Below, in pieces: positions 7,173 through 16,882 of a DNA stretch of 64,000 nucleotides (its first letter is position 1; each line of letters opens with the position of its first letter). The stretch is from Hydrogenophilus thiooxidans (GTDB lineage: Bacteria; Pseudomonadota; Gammaproteobacteria; Burkholderiales; Rhodocyclaceae). The stretch is from positions 1 to 64,000 of the forward strand of contig NZ_JAHLSY010000001.1 of assembly GCF_019049855.1 (NCBI RefSeq). Direction: 5' to 3'. The translations under genes and the position numbers were made by a program. The notes under the pieces were generated by a model. The model was not told the origin of the DNA. It worked only from the letters and a program-made list of their open reading frames with translations, and searched no databases.

Positions 7173-9518
7173 TTAAAAAACTGCACCCAACTGGAATTGG
7201 AATTTTTCGGTTTTGTCTGGAACGCCGTTGAGATCCTTGCGCACCGGCACAGCCACGGCAAAGCGCAATGGACCGATCGGCGAGACCCAGGTCAGCCCCA
7301 CCCCAGTGCTTACCCGGAGGTCTTGTAGCCGCATTTTTTCCTCTGCACCCCAGACATACCCCGAATCAACAAAGATCGACCAGCGGAACGACTGGTCTTT
7401 GCCGGCGCCAGGCATCGGGAAGAAGTACTCACCGGAAAGGAGCAGCCGCCGAGTGCCGCCATAGGCATCGCCATATTCGTCCTTACGGCCGAGCGAAGAG
7501 GCGGCAAAGCCACGCACAGTGGTGATGCCGCCGGCGTAGAAGTTGCGGTAGAACGGAACCTCTTTCCCGCCATAGGCCTTTTCGTAACCGAATTCGGCGT
7601 TGAGCATCAGGGTGCTTTGTCGCGTCAGGGGGAACCAGTGTTGATGCTGCGCGGTGATACGCCACAGCTTCACATCCCCCGGCGGCAGATCCACCTCACC
7701 CACCAAACGCTGATAGATCCCTTTGGTCGGCAAGAGGCGCGAGTCGCGGCTGTCGCGCGACCAACCGGCGGAGAGCCCCAAGGTCAAGATCCCGCTACAG
7801 TCGAACGCGCTTTTGCCGGGGGTACAGAAGTCGATGTAGCGCCGCGGACTGTTTTCGAAAGTAACGATTTCGGTGCGATCCACCGAAAGGCCGAAGTTGA
7901 TGCGATCCTCCTCGGCGATCGGCCACCCCACCCGAATCCCAGCGCCGAGCGATTTGGTTTTGTAATTTGAGATGTAGAGCGAACTCGAATTGGAGGGGTC
8001 GAAGGTGCGGTGGTAGAGGTCATAGCCCACCGAGACCCCATCGACTGTGTAATAGGGATCGGTGAACGAGAGCGAAAAGGTCCGCCGCGCCCGACTGGTA
8101 TCGAGCCCCATCGCCACCGATTTTCCGGTACCTAGAAAGTTTTCCTGCGAGATCGATCCGGAAAGAACGAGCTTTTCGGCGCTCGAAAAACCAGCGCCGA
8201 GCATCAAATTGCCCGTCGGCCGCTCTTTTACCTGCACTTTGACGTCGAGCTGGTCGCTCACCTCCGGCGCGGGTTGGGTGTCGACGCGCACTTCGTCGAA
8301 ATAGCCCAGCCGCTCCACCCGCTCCTTCGACTTTTTCAATTTCGCGACGTTGTACCATTCGCCTTCCAATTGGCGAAGCTCACGCCGAATCACCTCATCG
8401 CGCGTTTTGCTGTTGCCAGCGATTTCGATGCGGCGCACGTACATTCGCCGTCCCGGGTCAACGGCAAGGGTAAAGGCCACCGTTTGTTGCTCTCGATCGA
8501 TTTGCGGAACGGGTGTGACATTGGCAAACGCATACCCCTCCTCGCCCAACCGCTCGGTGATCCCCTGAATCGACTGTTCCAGTTTTTCCCGCGAATAGGT
8601 CTCCCCCGGTTTGAGCTGCACCCGGTCGACGAGCGCCTCTGCCGGCACTGGGAATTCACCCGTAAGCTTGACGCCGCTGACGCGGTAGGGTTTCCCTTCG
8701 TGGATTGCGATCGTGATGAAGATGTCGCGCTTGTCGGGCGAAATCGCCACATTTGCCGATTCGATACGAAAATCGAGGTACCCTTGATTCATATAGAACG
8801 CGCGCAGGTTTTCGAGATCCTGCGAGAGCTTTTCGCGCGAATATTGATCGGCCTTGGTGTACCAAGTGAACCACCCCGGTGTGGTCAGTTGGAACTGATC
8901 AAGAAGCCTCTTCTCCTTGAAGGCCTGAGCCCCGACGATGCGAATCTCGCGAATCTTCGCCACTTCCCCTTCGTTGATCTCAAAGCGCAACGCGACGCGG
9001 TTTCGGGGAAGCGGGACCACTTCCGCGCGCACTTGCGCGGCGTATTTCCCTTTCGCCAGATATTGGCGTTTCAACTCTTGTTCCGCCTGCCGTACCAGCG
9101 CAGGATCGTAGATGCGTGCCTCGGCGATCCCGATGGCGCGCAACGCTTTTTTGATCGGTTCCGGTTCGAACTCTTTCATCCCGCTGAACTGAATTTCGCC
9201 GATCGCAGGCCGTTCATCGACGACGACGACCAAGACGTCACCGTCGCGTTCGACCGAGACGTTGCGGAAAAAACCGGTCTCGAAGAGGCGCCGCACCGCT
9301 TCGTCGGCCAACTCGGGCGTGATTCGATCACCGATACGGACCGGCAAATAGCTGAAAACGGTACCCGGCTCGACACGCTGAATTCCTTCGACGCGGATAT
9401 CACGGACGACGAACGGCTCCAACGCCCAACCGCGCAGCGCCCAACACGCAAGCACCCCCACAAGAAGCGCCTGACGCTGGACCGATCGCGCACGCAGCAA
9501 AAGAGAGACCCTAGTCAT
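7173..9518 (-). CDS. bamA: Outer membrane protein assembly factor BamA
   Basis: BamA is the Omp85 core of the complex that folds beta-barrel proteins into the outer membrane. The 781-residue precursor has an N-terminal signal peptide (cleavage probable near residue 32, before LEPFVVRDIRVEGIQRVE), five POTRA repeats (about residues 35-430, each with the IRVEG/FSGM-type pattern), then the surface-antigen barrel. The barrel includes the VRGF motif (ITTVRGFAASSLG) that folds back into the lumen, and the chain ends in phenylalanine (FQFQLGAVF), the expected C-terminal beta-signal. Length fits the family (about 770-810). rseP ends three bases upstream and skp starts 29 bases downstream. Confidence 0.96.
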   Translation of the reverse strand: MTRVSLLLRARSVQRQALLVGVLACWALRGWALEPFVVRDIRVEGIQRVEPGTVFSYLPVRIGDRITPELADEAVRRLFETGFFRNVSVERDGDVLVVVVDERPAIGEIQFSGMKEFEPEPIKKALRAIGIAEARIYDPALVRQAEQELKRQYLAKGKYAAQVRAEVVPLPRNRVALRFEINEGEVAKIREIRIVGAQAFKEKRLLDQFQLTTPGWFTWYTKADQYSREKLSQDLENLRAFYMNQGYLDFRIESANVAISPDKRDIFITIAIHEGKPYRVSGVKLTGEFPVPAEALVDRVQLKPGETYSREKLEQSIQGITERLGEEGYAFANVTPVPQIDREQQTVAFTLAVDPGRRMYVRRIEIAGNSKTRDEVIRRELRQLEGEWYNVAKLKKSKERVERLGYFDEVRVDTQPAPEVSDQLDVKVQVKERPTGNLMLGAGFSSAEKLVLSGSISQENFLGTGKSVAMGLDTSRARRTFSLSFTDPYYTVDGVSVGYDLYHRTFDPSNSSSLYISNYKTKSLGAGIRVGWPIAEEDRINFGLSVDRTEIVTFENSPRRYIDFCTPGKSAFDCSGILTLGLSAGWSRDSRDSRLLPTKGIYQRLVGEVDLPPGDVKLWRITAQHQHWFPLTRQSTLMLNAEFGYEKAYGGKEVPFYRNFYAGGITTVRGFAASSLGRKDEYGDAYGGTRRLLLSGEYFFPMPGAGKDQSFRWSIFVDSGYVWGAEEKMRLQDLRVSTGVGLTWVSPIGPLRFAVAVPVRKDLNGVPDKTEKFQFQLGAVF

Positions 9519-9521
9519 ACA

Positions 9522-10877
9522 TCAGCTCAACCAACGCACAAAATCATTGAAGAGCGCCAGCCCCATCAGGAAGAGCAAAAGCGCCATCCCGATGCGTTGT
9601 CCGACGTTCTGCGCCGTTTCGGACAATGGGCGCCCGCGCAACCACTCGAGCGAATAATACAGCAAATGCCCCCCGTCGAGAATCGGAATCGGCAAGAGGT
9701 TGAGTACCGCTAGGCTCACGCTCACGAGTGCCAGAAAACTGAGGTAGTGCGCCCAACCCAGTTCCGCGCTCTGCCCCGCGACGGTCGCAATCGTCAATGG
9801 CCCGGAGAGGTTTTTCACCGACGCTTCTCCGACGAGCATCTTACCGATCATCTTGAGCGTCACAGTCGCCGTCTCGAGCGTTTTCGCCCACCCATAGACG
9901 AGCGCATCGGTTGGCCCATAGACGACGCGGCGAACGAGCATGTCGCGATCGGGCGCGCGCGCTTGAACGCCCAGACGGCCAAAGCGGCCTCCATCCCGCT
10001 CTGGCACGGCCTCCAAAGTCACCTCTGCGCGCAGACGCTCGCCACCCCGCAGCCACTCGATCGCGACGGTTTCCCCAGGATGGCGCCGGACCGTTTCAGC
10101 TAGGGTCTGCCAATCGGTAATCGGGCTATCTGCCAGCGCGACGATCGCATCACCAGGAAGTAACCCGATTGCTGCCGCAGGACTTTCGGGCGCCACGCTA
10201 CCGACCACCGGTGGCAACGGGGGGCGCGCCGCCACCAACCCCAATTGGTGCAACGGATCGCCACGATCGGGGTCGAGTTCGACGGGGGAGAGCGGCAGAG
10301 CCACCGCGAAGGCCGCCGCGGCTGGATCACGAAGGGTGAGCGTCACCGCCTCCTGACCATCGGCGATCGCTTGCAACACCGCCCAGCGAACCTGAGGCCA
10401 AGTATCGGCAGGCGTCCGATTCACGGCGATGATCTGCGCCCCGGAAGGAATCCCAACCGACGCCGCGGGCGAGGCTTCAGGAGGATCGACGAACGCGAGC
10501 GGCTCTTCGACCCCGATTGCCGCCACCCAGGCGTAAAAAAGGATCGCCAGCACAAAATTGGCCAACGGTCCCGCCGCAACGATCGCGATCCGCACAAGCG
10601 GCGGTTGACTGTCGAACGCGTAGGGTTTTTCCGATTCCGGGACGGGCGCTTCCCGGGAATCGAGCATCTTGACGTACCCCCCCAGCGGGATACCCGCAAC
10701 GCCCCATTCGGTACCACGACGATCACGCCAGCTCAATAGCGGTTTGCCAAACCCCACGGAAAAGCGAAGGACCCGCACGCCAAACGCGCGCGCAACCCCG
10801 TAGTGGCCCAGCTCATGGAACCAAATCAGAATCCCCAGCGCGACCACAAAGGCCACGACCGTATGCAAAACGCTCAT
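9522..10877 (-). CDS. rseP: Site-2 protease RseP (regulator of sigma-E)
   Basis: RseP is an inner-membrane zinc metalloprotease that performs the intramembrane cut of anti-sigma factor RseA and clears signal peptides. The 451 residues (E. coli 450) begin MSVLHTVVAFVVALGILIWF and show the zinc motif HELGH at residues 21-25 in the first membrane helix. Two central PDZ domains follow (about 115-300, with VGSVAPESPAAAIGLLPGD), then the LNLLPIPILDGG third-ligand motif and C-terminal helices. The frame stays open about 190 codons upstream, inside dxr; the chosen ATG forms ATGA with the dxr stop. It is adjacent to bamA, whose clients trigger the sigma-E response. Confidence 0.95.
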   Translation of the reverse strand: MSVLHTVVAFVVALGILIWFHELGHYGVARAFGVRVLRFSVGFGKPLLSWRDRRGTEWGVAGIPLGGYVKMLDSREAPVPESEKPYAFDSQPPLVRIAIVAAGPLANFVLAILFYAWVAAIGVEEPLAFVDPPEASPAASVGIPSGAQIIAVNRTPADTWPQVRWAVLQAIADGQEAVTLTLRDPAAAAFAVALPLSPVELDPDRGDPLHQLGLVAARPPLPPVVGSVAPESPAAAIGLLPGDAIVALADSPITDWQTLAETVRRHPGETVAIEWLRGGERLRAEVTLEAVPERDGGRFGRLGVQARAPDRDMLVRRVVYGPTDALVYGWAKTLETATVTLKMIGKMLVGEASVKNLSGPLTIATVAGQSAELGWAHYLSFLALVSVSLAVLNLLPIPILDGGHLLYYSLEWLRGRPLSETAQNVGQRIGMALLLFLMGLALFNDFVRWLS

Positions 10878-12085
10878 CCAATGCTCCAGCGGGAGACCCA
10901 CCTGCGCGCTTTTTCCCGCGCTGCCTGATCGATCGCAAGCGCCGCCTCGACGCTGGTCACAGCCGTCACAGGGATTTCCGCTAGCGTTTCGGCAATTACC
11001 GCGGGGATGCGATCGAACGCCAAACGCCGCTCCAAAAACGCCGCAACCGCCACTTCGTTCGCGGCATTGAGCACCGTGGGTGCACAATCGCCCGTTCGTG
11101 CCGCTTCGAAGGCCAGACGCAGACAGGGGAAACGGTCGAAGTCGGGTGCCGCAAAGGTGAGCGTTTCCCGAACGGCCAGCGCCAACCACGAAGCCCCTGA
11201 GGTGATGCGCCTCGGCCACGCCAGCGCGTGCGCGATCGGCACCCGCATGTCGGGTTCCGAAAGATGGGCAAGCACCGAGCCATCGCAATACTCGACGAGC
11301 GCATGCACGATGCTTTGCGGATGGATCAACACCTCGATTCGCTCGAGCGGCAAGCCAAAGAGCCACATCGCCTCGATCACTTCGAGGCCTTTGTTCATCA
11401 TCGTTGCCGAATCGACGGAGATCTTTTGCCCCATCGACCAGGTGGGGTGCGCACACGCCTCTTCGGGGGTAATCGACGCGAACGTGCCCGGGTCACGCGT
11501 CCGAAAGGGGCCGCCAGAGGCGGTAAGCACAAGGCGCCGGATCATCTGCTGCGCGTCTTTGAGTTGCCACCCCCCCGATTCGGTGGTGACGACGAGCGAA
11601 CCCAAACATTGGAACAGCGCGTTGTGTTCCGAGTCGATCGGCAACAGCACGGCCCCCGATCGGCGCGCCGTTTCGGTGAGCAGCGCTCCGGTCATTACCA
11701 GCGCCTCTTTGTTCGCCAACAACACGCGCTTACCCGCTGCAACCGCCGCGTAGGTACTCGGAAGCCCCGCCCCACCCACTACCCCTGCGATCACCGTGTC
11801 GACGTCGCTTGCTTGCGCAACCGTCACGAGCGCGTCGGCGCCGGAGAGCACCTCGGTTGGCAGATCCTCTGCCGCAAGGTGGGCACGCAACGCATTTGCC
11901 GCATCGGGATCGACGACGACCGCCCAGCGGGGGCGAAAGGTCTGACAGATCTCAAGAAGCGGCGCCCAGCGGCGATGCGCAGAGACCGCGACGACGGTGA
12001 AACGTTCGGGATGGCGGCGAATCACCGCAAGGGCGCTTGCGCCAATCGACCCGGTTGCGCCAAAGACGGCGACGCTTTGCGGCAT
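10874..12085 (-). CDS. dxr: 1-deoxy-D-xylulose-5-phosphate reductoisomerase
   Basis: Dxr (IspC) converts DXP to 2-C-methyl-D-erythritol 4-phosphate using NADPH, the committed step of the MEP isoprenoid pathway. The Rossmann motif VAVFGATGSIGAS lies at the N-terminus, followed by LANKEALV, the metal and substrate site LPIDSEHNALFQCL, TASGGPFR and PTWSMGQKISVDSATMMNKGLEVIEAMWLF. Length is 403 residues (typical about 400). The ATG was chosen because it puts the Rossmann motif five residues in; in-frame GTG codons exist just upstream (12088, 12118) but no start has a strong ribosome-binding sequence. Downstream rseP overlaps by four bases and upstream cdsA is separated by 45 bases. Confidence 0.94.
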   Translation of the reverse strand: MPQSVAVFGATGSIGASALAVIRRHPERFTVVAVSAHRRWAPLLEICQTFRPRWAVVVDPDAANALRAHLAAEDLPTEVLSGADALVTVAQASDVDTVIAGVVGGAGLPSTYAAVAAGKRVLLANKEALVMTGALLTETARRSGAVLLPIDSEHNALFQCLGSLVVTTESGGWQLKDAQQMIRRLVLTASGGPFRTRDPGTFASITPEEACAHPTWSMGQKISVDSATMMNKGLEVIEAMWLFGLPLERIEVLIHPQSIVHALVEYCDGSVLAHLSEPDMRVPIAHALAWPRRITSGASWLALAVRETLTFAAPDFDRFPCLRLAFEAARTGDCAPTVLNAANEVAVAAFLERRLAFDRIPAVIAETLAEIPVTAVTSVEAALAIDQAAREKARRWVSRWSIG

Positions 12086-12130
12086 CACGGTACCGTGCGC
12101 CCTATCACCAAAAAACACCCGGCATGCGCG

Positions 12131-12943
12131 TCACCAGTGGAGCCACCACAGTGCGGTAATCGGCAAAACCGCCAAGAGGGCGTCGATGCGATCGAGCACG
12201 CCACCGTGCCCCGGAAGCATTCCGCCCGAATCTTTGACCCCAGCGTTGCGCTTCAACCACGATTCGAAGAGATCACCCATAACCGCAAGAAGCGCCACCG
12301 CAACGAACGCCAACACCCAGCCAGTGAACCCCGTGCTGCGACCGATCAGGGGATAGAGTACGACACCATACGCAGCGACAGCTCCCAACGCGCCCCACAA
12401 ACCGGCCCACGTTTTTCCGGGGCTCACCGCTTCAAGAAGTTTGCGCGACCCATAACGGCGGCCGACGAAGAAAGCCGCGGTGTCTGCAATCCATACCAGC
12501 GTCACTGCCGCCAACAGAAGCCCGCTCGAAACCTCACGCAGCCCGAGCGCAGCGATCCCAGCCCCCAACAGCGTCACCCACCCCAAAACGAGGCCGATCG
12601 AGCGGGAACGAAGCGGAATTTGGAACCCCACCATCACCGGAGCGAGCGCAACCCAGAAAAAGAGGGCTGGAATCACGGCTGCCGCTGCTACAGGCGCGTG
12701 GATTGCCCCCGTGGCGATACCCGTTACCCGCCACAGGAGCGCCAAGAGCACAGCGGTAACCCCCGCGTAACCGATCGCTTCGATTGCCGACAACTTGACC
12801 AAACGGCCCCACTCCCACGCGGCGACGCCGATCACGCACGCGATAAAAAGCGCCCACAGCCAGTCCGGCGCAAAAAACGTCAGCACCAAAAAGACGACAA
12901 TCGCGGCAACAGCCGTTGCCGTGCGCACCAACAATTCGTTCAT
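12131..12943 (-). CDS. cdsA: Phosphatidate cytidylyltransferase
   Basis: CdsA is an integral inner-membrane enzyme that makes CDP-diacylglycerol from phosphatidic acid and CTP, the precursor of all phospholipids. The 270 residues contain about eight hydrophobic helices and the family signature near the C-terminus, LKRNAGVKDSGGMLPGHGG followed by VLDRID, plus the preceding SPGKTWAG. The start MNELLVRTATAV has GGGAGGG four bases upstream and its ATG overlaps the uppS stop (ATGA). An open upstream extension of the frame lies inside uppS and was not used. The uppS-cdsA-dxr order is conserved across proteobacteria. Confidence 0.94.
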   Translation of the reverse strand: MNELLVRTATAVAAIVVFLVLTFFAPDWLWALFIACVIGVAAWEWGRLVKLSAIEAIGYAGVTAVLLALLWRVTGIATGAIHAPVAAAAVIPALFFWVALAPVMVGFQIPLRSRSIGLVLGWVTLLGAGIAALGLREVSSGLLLAAVTLVWIADTAAFFVGRRYGSRKLLEAVSPGKTWAGLWGALGAVAAYGVVLYPLIGRSTGFTGWVLAFVAVALLAVMGDLFESWLKRNAGVKDSGGMLPGHGGVLDRIDALLAVLPITALWWLHW

Positions 12944-13701
12944 CGTACCCTCCCTTGTGTTGTCGCAAGCTGCTCGCTCGTTCGTCCGAAGCGCCGCTCG
13001 CGTTCGCGATACCATTGGATCGCCGCATCGAGCGCTGCGGTGTCGAAATCGGGCCAAAAAATGGGTGTGAAGTAGAGTTCGGTGTAGGCCAACTGCCAGA
13101 TCAGGAAATTGCTGATTCGTTGCTCGCCGCCGGTTCGGATGAAGAGATCGGGTTCCGGGGCGTCGCCAAGCGCGAGATAGGGCCACAGATCGCTTTCGCT
13201 GACCCGTCCCACCAATTCCGGGCGGTCGCTCAGCAAGCGGTTGAACGCGTTGAGGAGGTCCCAGCGCCCGCCATAATTGACCGCGACGTTGAGCGTAAGC
13301 CGCGAGTGACGTGCCGTTTTCGCTTCCGCCGTTTCGATCAGCGCGCGAAGCTCATCGCTCAACCCGTCACGGTTGCCGATGATCCGCAACCGGATGCCAT
13401 TTTTGTCGAGCCGTGCGACCTCGCGCTTGAGCATCAAACGAAAGAGCCCCATCAAAAAATGGACCTCTTCCGGCGGACGGCGCCAATTTTCGGAACTGAA
13501 CGCGAAAAGCGTGAGGTGCTCGACCCCCAATTCGGTGCAATGTTGCACGACCGTCCGCACCGCTTCGACCCCGCGCCGGTGCCCCTCGATTCGGGGCAGA
13601 CCCCGCGCCTTAGCCCAGCGGCCATTACCGTCCATGATGATCGCGATATGGCGAGGGATCTCGCCAACATCCGGTATCGCTAAGGTCGAAGAAGTGCGCA
13701 C
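12940..13701 (-). CDS. uppS: Undecaprenyl (di-trans,poly-cis) diphosphate synthase
   Basis: UppS is the cytosolic cis-prenyltransferase that builds the C55 undecaprenyl diphosphate carrier for peptidoglycan and O-antigen synthesis. The 253 residues hold the catalytic HIAIIMDGNGRWAKARG motif (metal-binding D24), GHRRGVEAVR, the LTLFAFSSENWRRP segment and the C-terminal DLFIRTGGEQRISNFLIWQLAYTE, the normal family set. The start codon is GTG at 13701, four bases after the frr stop; no better downstream start exists before the catalytic motif. It works just upstream of cdsA and dxr, so one transcript covers isoprenoid supply and use. Confidence 0.95.
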   Translation of the reverse strand: MRTSSTLAIPDVGEIPRHIAIIMDGNGRWAKARGLPRIEGHRRGVEAVRTVVQHCTELGVEHLTLFAFSSENWRRPPEEVHFLMGLFRLMLKREVARLDKNGIRLRIIGNRDGLSDELRALIETAEAKTARHSRLTLNVAVNYGGRWDLLNAFNRLLSDRPELVGRVSESDLWPYLALGDAPEPDLFIRTGGEQRISNFLIWQLAYTELYFTPIFWPDFDTAALDAAIQWYRERERRFGRTSEQLATTQGRVR

Positions 13702-13705
13702 GGGA

Positions 13706-14266
13706 TCAGATCTGCATCAATTCGGCTTCTTTTTTCTCGATCGTCTCGTCGATGACCTTGACGAACCGGTCGGTCAGTTTCTGCACCTCTTCTTCGGCGC
13801 GACGCAGTTCGTCTTCCGTGATCCCTTTTTTCTTCTGCAGCTCTTTGAGCGCTTGGATGATGTCGCGGCGGACGTTGCGCACCGCAACGCGCACCTGCTC
13901 GCCTTCGTGGCGAACCACTTTGGTCAATTCGCGACGACGCTCTTCCGTGAGCGGCGGCATCGGCACACGGATGATCTCCCCCATGTTCGCTGGGTTGAGC
14001 CCCAAGTCGCTTTCGCGAATCGCCTTCTCGACTTTACTCATCATGCTCTTTTCCCACGGCTGGACGCCGAGGGTACGCGCATCCAGGAGCGTCACGTTCG
14101 CCACCTGGGGAATGGGCACCATCGTCCCATAGTATTCGACCATCACATGATCGAGGAGCCCCGTATGGGCGCGCCCGGTACGGATTTTCGTCAACTCCTC
14201 CTTGAGCGTCTCGACGGCCTTTTTCATCCGCCGTTCCGCGTCTTGCTTCAATTCTGCTACGCTCAT
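13706..14266 (-). CDS. frr: Ribosome recycling factor
   Basis: RRF, together with EF-G, splits the post-termination ribosome. The 186 residues (typical 185) start [18 protein letters not shown] and show the conserved LRTGRA-type segment ([16 protein letters not shown]), the beta-rich head ([17 protein letters not shown] and [14 protein letters not shown]) and the long helical C-terminus ([25 protein letters not shown]). AGGAG lies just upstream of the ATG. It is in the universally conserved rpsB-tsf-pyrH-frr string, 15 bases after pyrH. Confidence 0.97.
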   Translation of the reverse strand: MSVAELKQDAERRMKKAVETLKEELTKIRTGRAHTGLLDHVMVEYYGTMVPIPQVANVTLLDARTLGVQPWEKSMMSKVEKAIRESDLGLNPANMGEIIRVPMPPLTEERRRELTKVVRHEGEQVRVAVRNVRRDIIQALKELQKKKGITEDELRRAEEEVQKLTDRFVKVIDETIEKKEAELMQI

Positions 14267-14281
14267 CGATCGTTCTCCTCT

Positions 14282-15001
14282 TCAGGAATGCACGAGCGTT
14301 CCCTCGTCTTCGCCACACACCACGCGCAACAGCGCGCCAGGCTTGAAGATCGAAAAGACGTTGATCGGTAGTTTGATGTCGCGACACAGCGCAAAGGCGG
14401 TGGCATCCATCACCTGAAGGTTGCGGCCGATCGCCTCATCGAACGAGATCCGCGCAAACCGTTGCGCATCCGGATGCTTGGCGGGATCGGCGGAATAGAT
14501 GCCATCGACTTTGGTCGCCTTCAACACGATTTGGGCGCCGATCTCGGCGCCCCGAAGTGCCGCCGCGGTATCGGTGGTGAAAAACGGGTTTCCGGTGCCC
14601 GCAGCAAAGATCACGACCCGACCCTCTTCCAAGTGGCGGATCGCGCGGGCACGGATGTAGGGTTCGACCACCTGGTCGATGCGCAGTGCCGATTGCACCC
14701 GCGCCGCGATACCCGCCCGGGTGAAGGCGTCGGCAAGCGCCATCGCGTTCATCACCGTGGCGAGCATCCCCATGTAGTCGGCGGTGGCACGGTCCATGCC
14801 ACCGGCAGCCCCCTGCATCCCGCGAAAAATGTTGCCGCCCCCGATGACCACCCCTACCTGGACGCCCAACGCCGTGACCTCGCCGATCTCCTTGACGATG
14901 CGCGCCACGACGGCTTCGTCGATCCCGTAGCTCCGCTCTCCCATCAGAGCTTCGCCAGAGAGTTTGAGGAGAATTCGGCGGTAGGCGGCAACGGCGGTCA
15001 T
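14282..15001 (-). CDS. pyrH: Uridylate kinase
   Basis: PyrH is the hexameric bacterial UMP kinase (amino-acid-kinase fold) that makes UDP from UMP and ATP. The 239 residues contain the phosphate-binding [21 protein letters not shown], the [20 protein letters not shown] segment and [17 protein letters not shown], then the [13 protein letters not shown] motif. The start ATG (MTAVAAYRR) has GGAG seven bases upstream; a longer open frame reaches back into tsf without family similarity. Gaps to tsf (19 bases) and frr (15 bases) fit the conserved operon. Confidence 0.97.
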   Translation of the reverse strand: MTAVAAYRRILLKLSGEALMGERSYGIDEAVVARIVKEIGEVTALGVQVGVVIGGGNIFRGMQGAAGGMDRATADYMGMLATVMNAMALADAFTRAGIAARVQSALRIDQVVEPYIRARAIRHLEEGRVVIFAAGTGNPFFTTDTAAALRGAEIGAQIVLKATKVDGIYSADPAKHPDAQRFARISFDEAIGRNLQVMDATAFALCRDIKLPINVFSIFKPGALLRVVCGEDEGTLVHS

Positions 15002-15020
15002 CGGCGCACTCCAGCTCGGG

Positions 15021-15908
15021 TTACGATTTGGCGGCAGCGGCTTGCGCGGCGACTTCGGCCGCGAAGTCGGTGCTCTTCTTCTCGATCCCTTCGCCGACGA
15101 TGTAGAGCGCAAAGGTCGCAACCCGTGCCCCGCGGCTCTTCAACAACTGCTCGACAGTGGTCTTGTCGTCCTTGACGAAGCCCTGCCCCAAAAGGGTGAC
15201 CTCTTTGAGGAATTTCTGCACTGCGCCTTCGACCATCTTTTCGACGATGTTGGCCGGTTTTCCGGACTGCTGCGCCTTTTCCGCCGCGACACGACGTTCC
15301 GATTCGATCAGCTCACTCGGCACACTGGTGGCGTCGAGCGCTTTGGGCTTGAACGCGGCAACGTGCATCGCTAAGTCTTTCCCCAGCTCGTCGTCGCCAC
15401 CGACGAGGTCGAGCAGCACGCCGATCTTGCTGCCGCCGTGGATGTAGGGGAAGACCTTCCCTTCGGCCTCGATGCGAACGAAGCGGCGAATGGTGATGTT
15501 CTCCCCGATCTTGCCGATCAACTCGCGACGCACCTCGTCGACCGTTTTGCCCTCGAGCGGCAATTGTGCCAACGCGTCGAGGTCGGCCGGGTTGTGCCGG
15601 GCGACCAGCTCCGCGACCTGCTTCGCAAACGCTTGGAAGTCTTCGTTCTTCGCGACAAAATCGGTTTCGCAGTTGAGTTCGACCATCGCAGCCAATTTGC
15701 CGTCTTCGGAGAGGTAGGTCGCAACGACCCCTTCCGCGGTGATCCGCGTCGACGCTTTCGCTGCTTTATTTCCCAAGCGCACCCGCAGAATCTCTTCGGC
15801 CTTCGCCAGATCGCCGTTGGCCTCAGTGAGCGCCTTTTTGCACTCCATCATCGGCGCGTCGGTGCGCTCACGCAGCTCTTTCACCATTTGCGCTGTAATC
15901 GCTGTCAT
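15021..15908 (-). CDS. tsf: Translation elongation factor Ts
   Basis: EF-Ts recharges EF-Tu by releasing GDP. The 295 residues begin [20 protein letters not shown], with the UBA-like N-terminal domain (to about residue 55: [23 protein letters not shown]). The TDFV core motif that contacts EF-Tu ([15 protein letters not shown]) and the two dimerisation subdomains follow, with the [10 protein letters not shown] and [16 protein letters not shown] segments. AAGGAG stands five to six bases before the chosen ATG; an ATG five codons earlier is not supported by a ribosome site. The rpsB-tsf gap is 59 bases and can form a weak stem (AATCGC/GCGATT), possibly tuning tsf relative to rpsB. Confidence 0.97.
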   Translation of the reverse strand: MTAITAQMVKELRERTDAPMMECKKALTEANGDLAKAEEILRVRLGNKAAKASTRITAEGVVATYLSEDGKLAAMVELNCETDFVAKNEDFQAFAKQVAELVARHNPADLDALAQLPLEGKTVDEVRRELIGKIGENITIRRFVRIEAEGKVFPYIHGGSKIGVLLDLVGGDDELGKDLAMHVAAFKPKALDATSVPSELIESERRVAAEKAQQSGKPANIVEKMVEGAVQKFLKEVTLLGQGFVKDDKTTVEQLLKSRGARVATFALYIVGEGIEKKSTDFAAEVAAQAAAAKS

Positions 15909-15967
15909 TTCGACTCCTTGCATTCGTTGTGACGTTCAATCGCCTTCCGCTGCGATTCCAGAAGGAC

Positions 15968-16750
15968 TCAGGCTTCGTCGTACGGTTCTTCGTCAGCCGC
16001 TTCTTCGGCAACCGCCTCTTCTTCCACTTCGACGAAGTCGTCCGAGACCGCAGTGACCACCTCTTCGAGCGCCATTGCGCGCCCTTCGAGCACCGCGTCG
16101 GCGATCGCACGCGCGTAGAGGCGCACGGCGCGAGCCGAGTCGTCGTTACCCGGAATCACGTAATCGATACCGTCGGGCGAATGATTGGTGTCGACCACCC
16201 CAACCACCGGAATCCCCAGTTTGTTCGCTTCGGCGACCGCGATCTTATGGTGGCCGACGTCGATCACGAAGATCGCATCCGGCAGATGTTCCATTTCACG
16301 AATACCACCAAGGCTCTTTTCGAGCTTGGCGATCTCCCGCTCCAGCCCGAGTTGCTCGCGCTTCGAAAGCTGTGCGACGGTACCGTCTTCGAACATCTGT
16401 TCGAGTTCGTTCAACCGCTTGATCGACTGGCGGACGGTCTTGAAGTTGGTGAGCATTCCACCGAGCCAGCGCTCATTGACGTAGGGCATGCCGCAACGCT
16501 CGGCCTCTTCGGCGATGATCTCTTTTGCTTGCCGTTTGGTTGCAACAAAGAGGATCGTACCCCTGTTTTGCGCGAGCCGACGCACGAATTCGGTAGCGCG
16601 GCGCAACCGCTCGACAGTATGTTCGAGGTTGATGATATGGATTTTGTTGCGTTCACCGAAGATGAACGGCGCCATCTTCGGGTTCCAGAAACGGGTTTGG
16701 TGACCGAAATGGACACCGGCTTCCAACAATTGACGCATCGAAACGTTCAT
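15968..16750 (-). CDS. rpsB: 30S ribosomal protein S2
   Basis: S2 joins the small subunit late in assembly and helps recruit S1. The 260 residues start [18 protein letters not shown] and show the family signatures [27 protein letters not shown]-like ([16 protein letters not shown]), and [19 protein letters not shown]. The C-terminus is a long acidic tail ([21 protein letters not shown]). The ATG is preceded by AAGGAG at six bases. It is the first gene of the long minus-strand unit. An extended -10 promoter and a strong 5' hairpin lie between it and lysC (separate entries); rpsB leaders in many bacteria are autoregulated by S2. Confidence 0.97.
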   Translation of the reverse strand: MNVSMRQLLEAGVHFGHQTRFWNPKMAPFIFGERNKIHIINLEHTVERLRRATEFVRRLAQNRGTILFVATKRQAKEIIAEEAERCGMPYVNERWLGGMLTNFKTVRQSIKRLNELEQMFEDGTVAQLSKREQLGLEREIAKLEKSLGGIREMEHLPDAIFVIDVGHHKIAVAEANKLGIPVVGVVDTNHSPDGIDYVIPGNDDSARAVRLYARAIADAVLEGRAMALEEVVTAVSDDFVEVEEEAVAEEAADEEPYDEA

Positions 16751-16836
16751 GAAAGACTCCTTGACAAGGGTTGAACCTCCGCCCGCACAGCCGCTCAGTA
16801 ACCTGAGACCCTTGTGCGACACGGGCGTGTGGATTT

Positions 16837-16857
16837 GCCCCTTCCGAAAGAAGGGGC
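16837..16857 (-). promoter_or_regulatory. Hairpin at predicted 5' end of the rpsB mRNA
   Basis: A perfect 8-base-pair stem, GCCCCTTC / GAAGGGGC, closes a five-base loop. On the minus strand it starts six bases after the TATAAT box, so the rpsB transcript would begin at or just before the stem. No T-run follows it, so it is unlikely to be a terminator for lysC. About 90 bases of leader remain before the rpsB start, with further weaker complementarity (CGCACA with TGTGCG). A 5' stabiliser or part of an S2-responsive leader is inferred, not shown. Confidence 0.55.
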
Positions 16858-16862
16858 GCCGA

Positions 16863-16871
16863 ATTATACCA
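16863..16871 (-). promoter_or_regulatory. Extended -10 promoter for the rpsB operon
   Basis: On the minus strand the sequence TGGTATAAT is a perfect sigma-70 -10 hexamer with an extended TGn element, 12 bases after the lysC stop. No good -35 is visible 16-18 bases upstream, which is acceptable for an extended -10 promoter. It separates rpsB from the folD-to-lysC unit. The predicted start is around 16856-16860. Confidence 0.6.
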
Positions 16872-16882
16872 CGAGGCCAGGA

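Noticed and set aside
16837-16857. The hairpin after lysC as a Rho-independent terminator
   Set aside because: No T-run follows on the minus strand, and a TATAAT box lies between lysC and the hairpin, so a 5' leader element of rpsB is the better reading.
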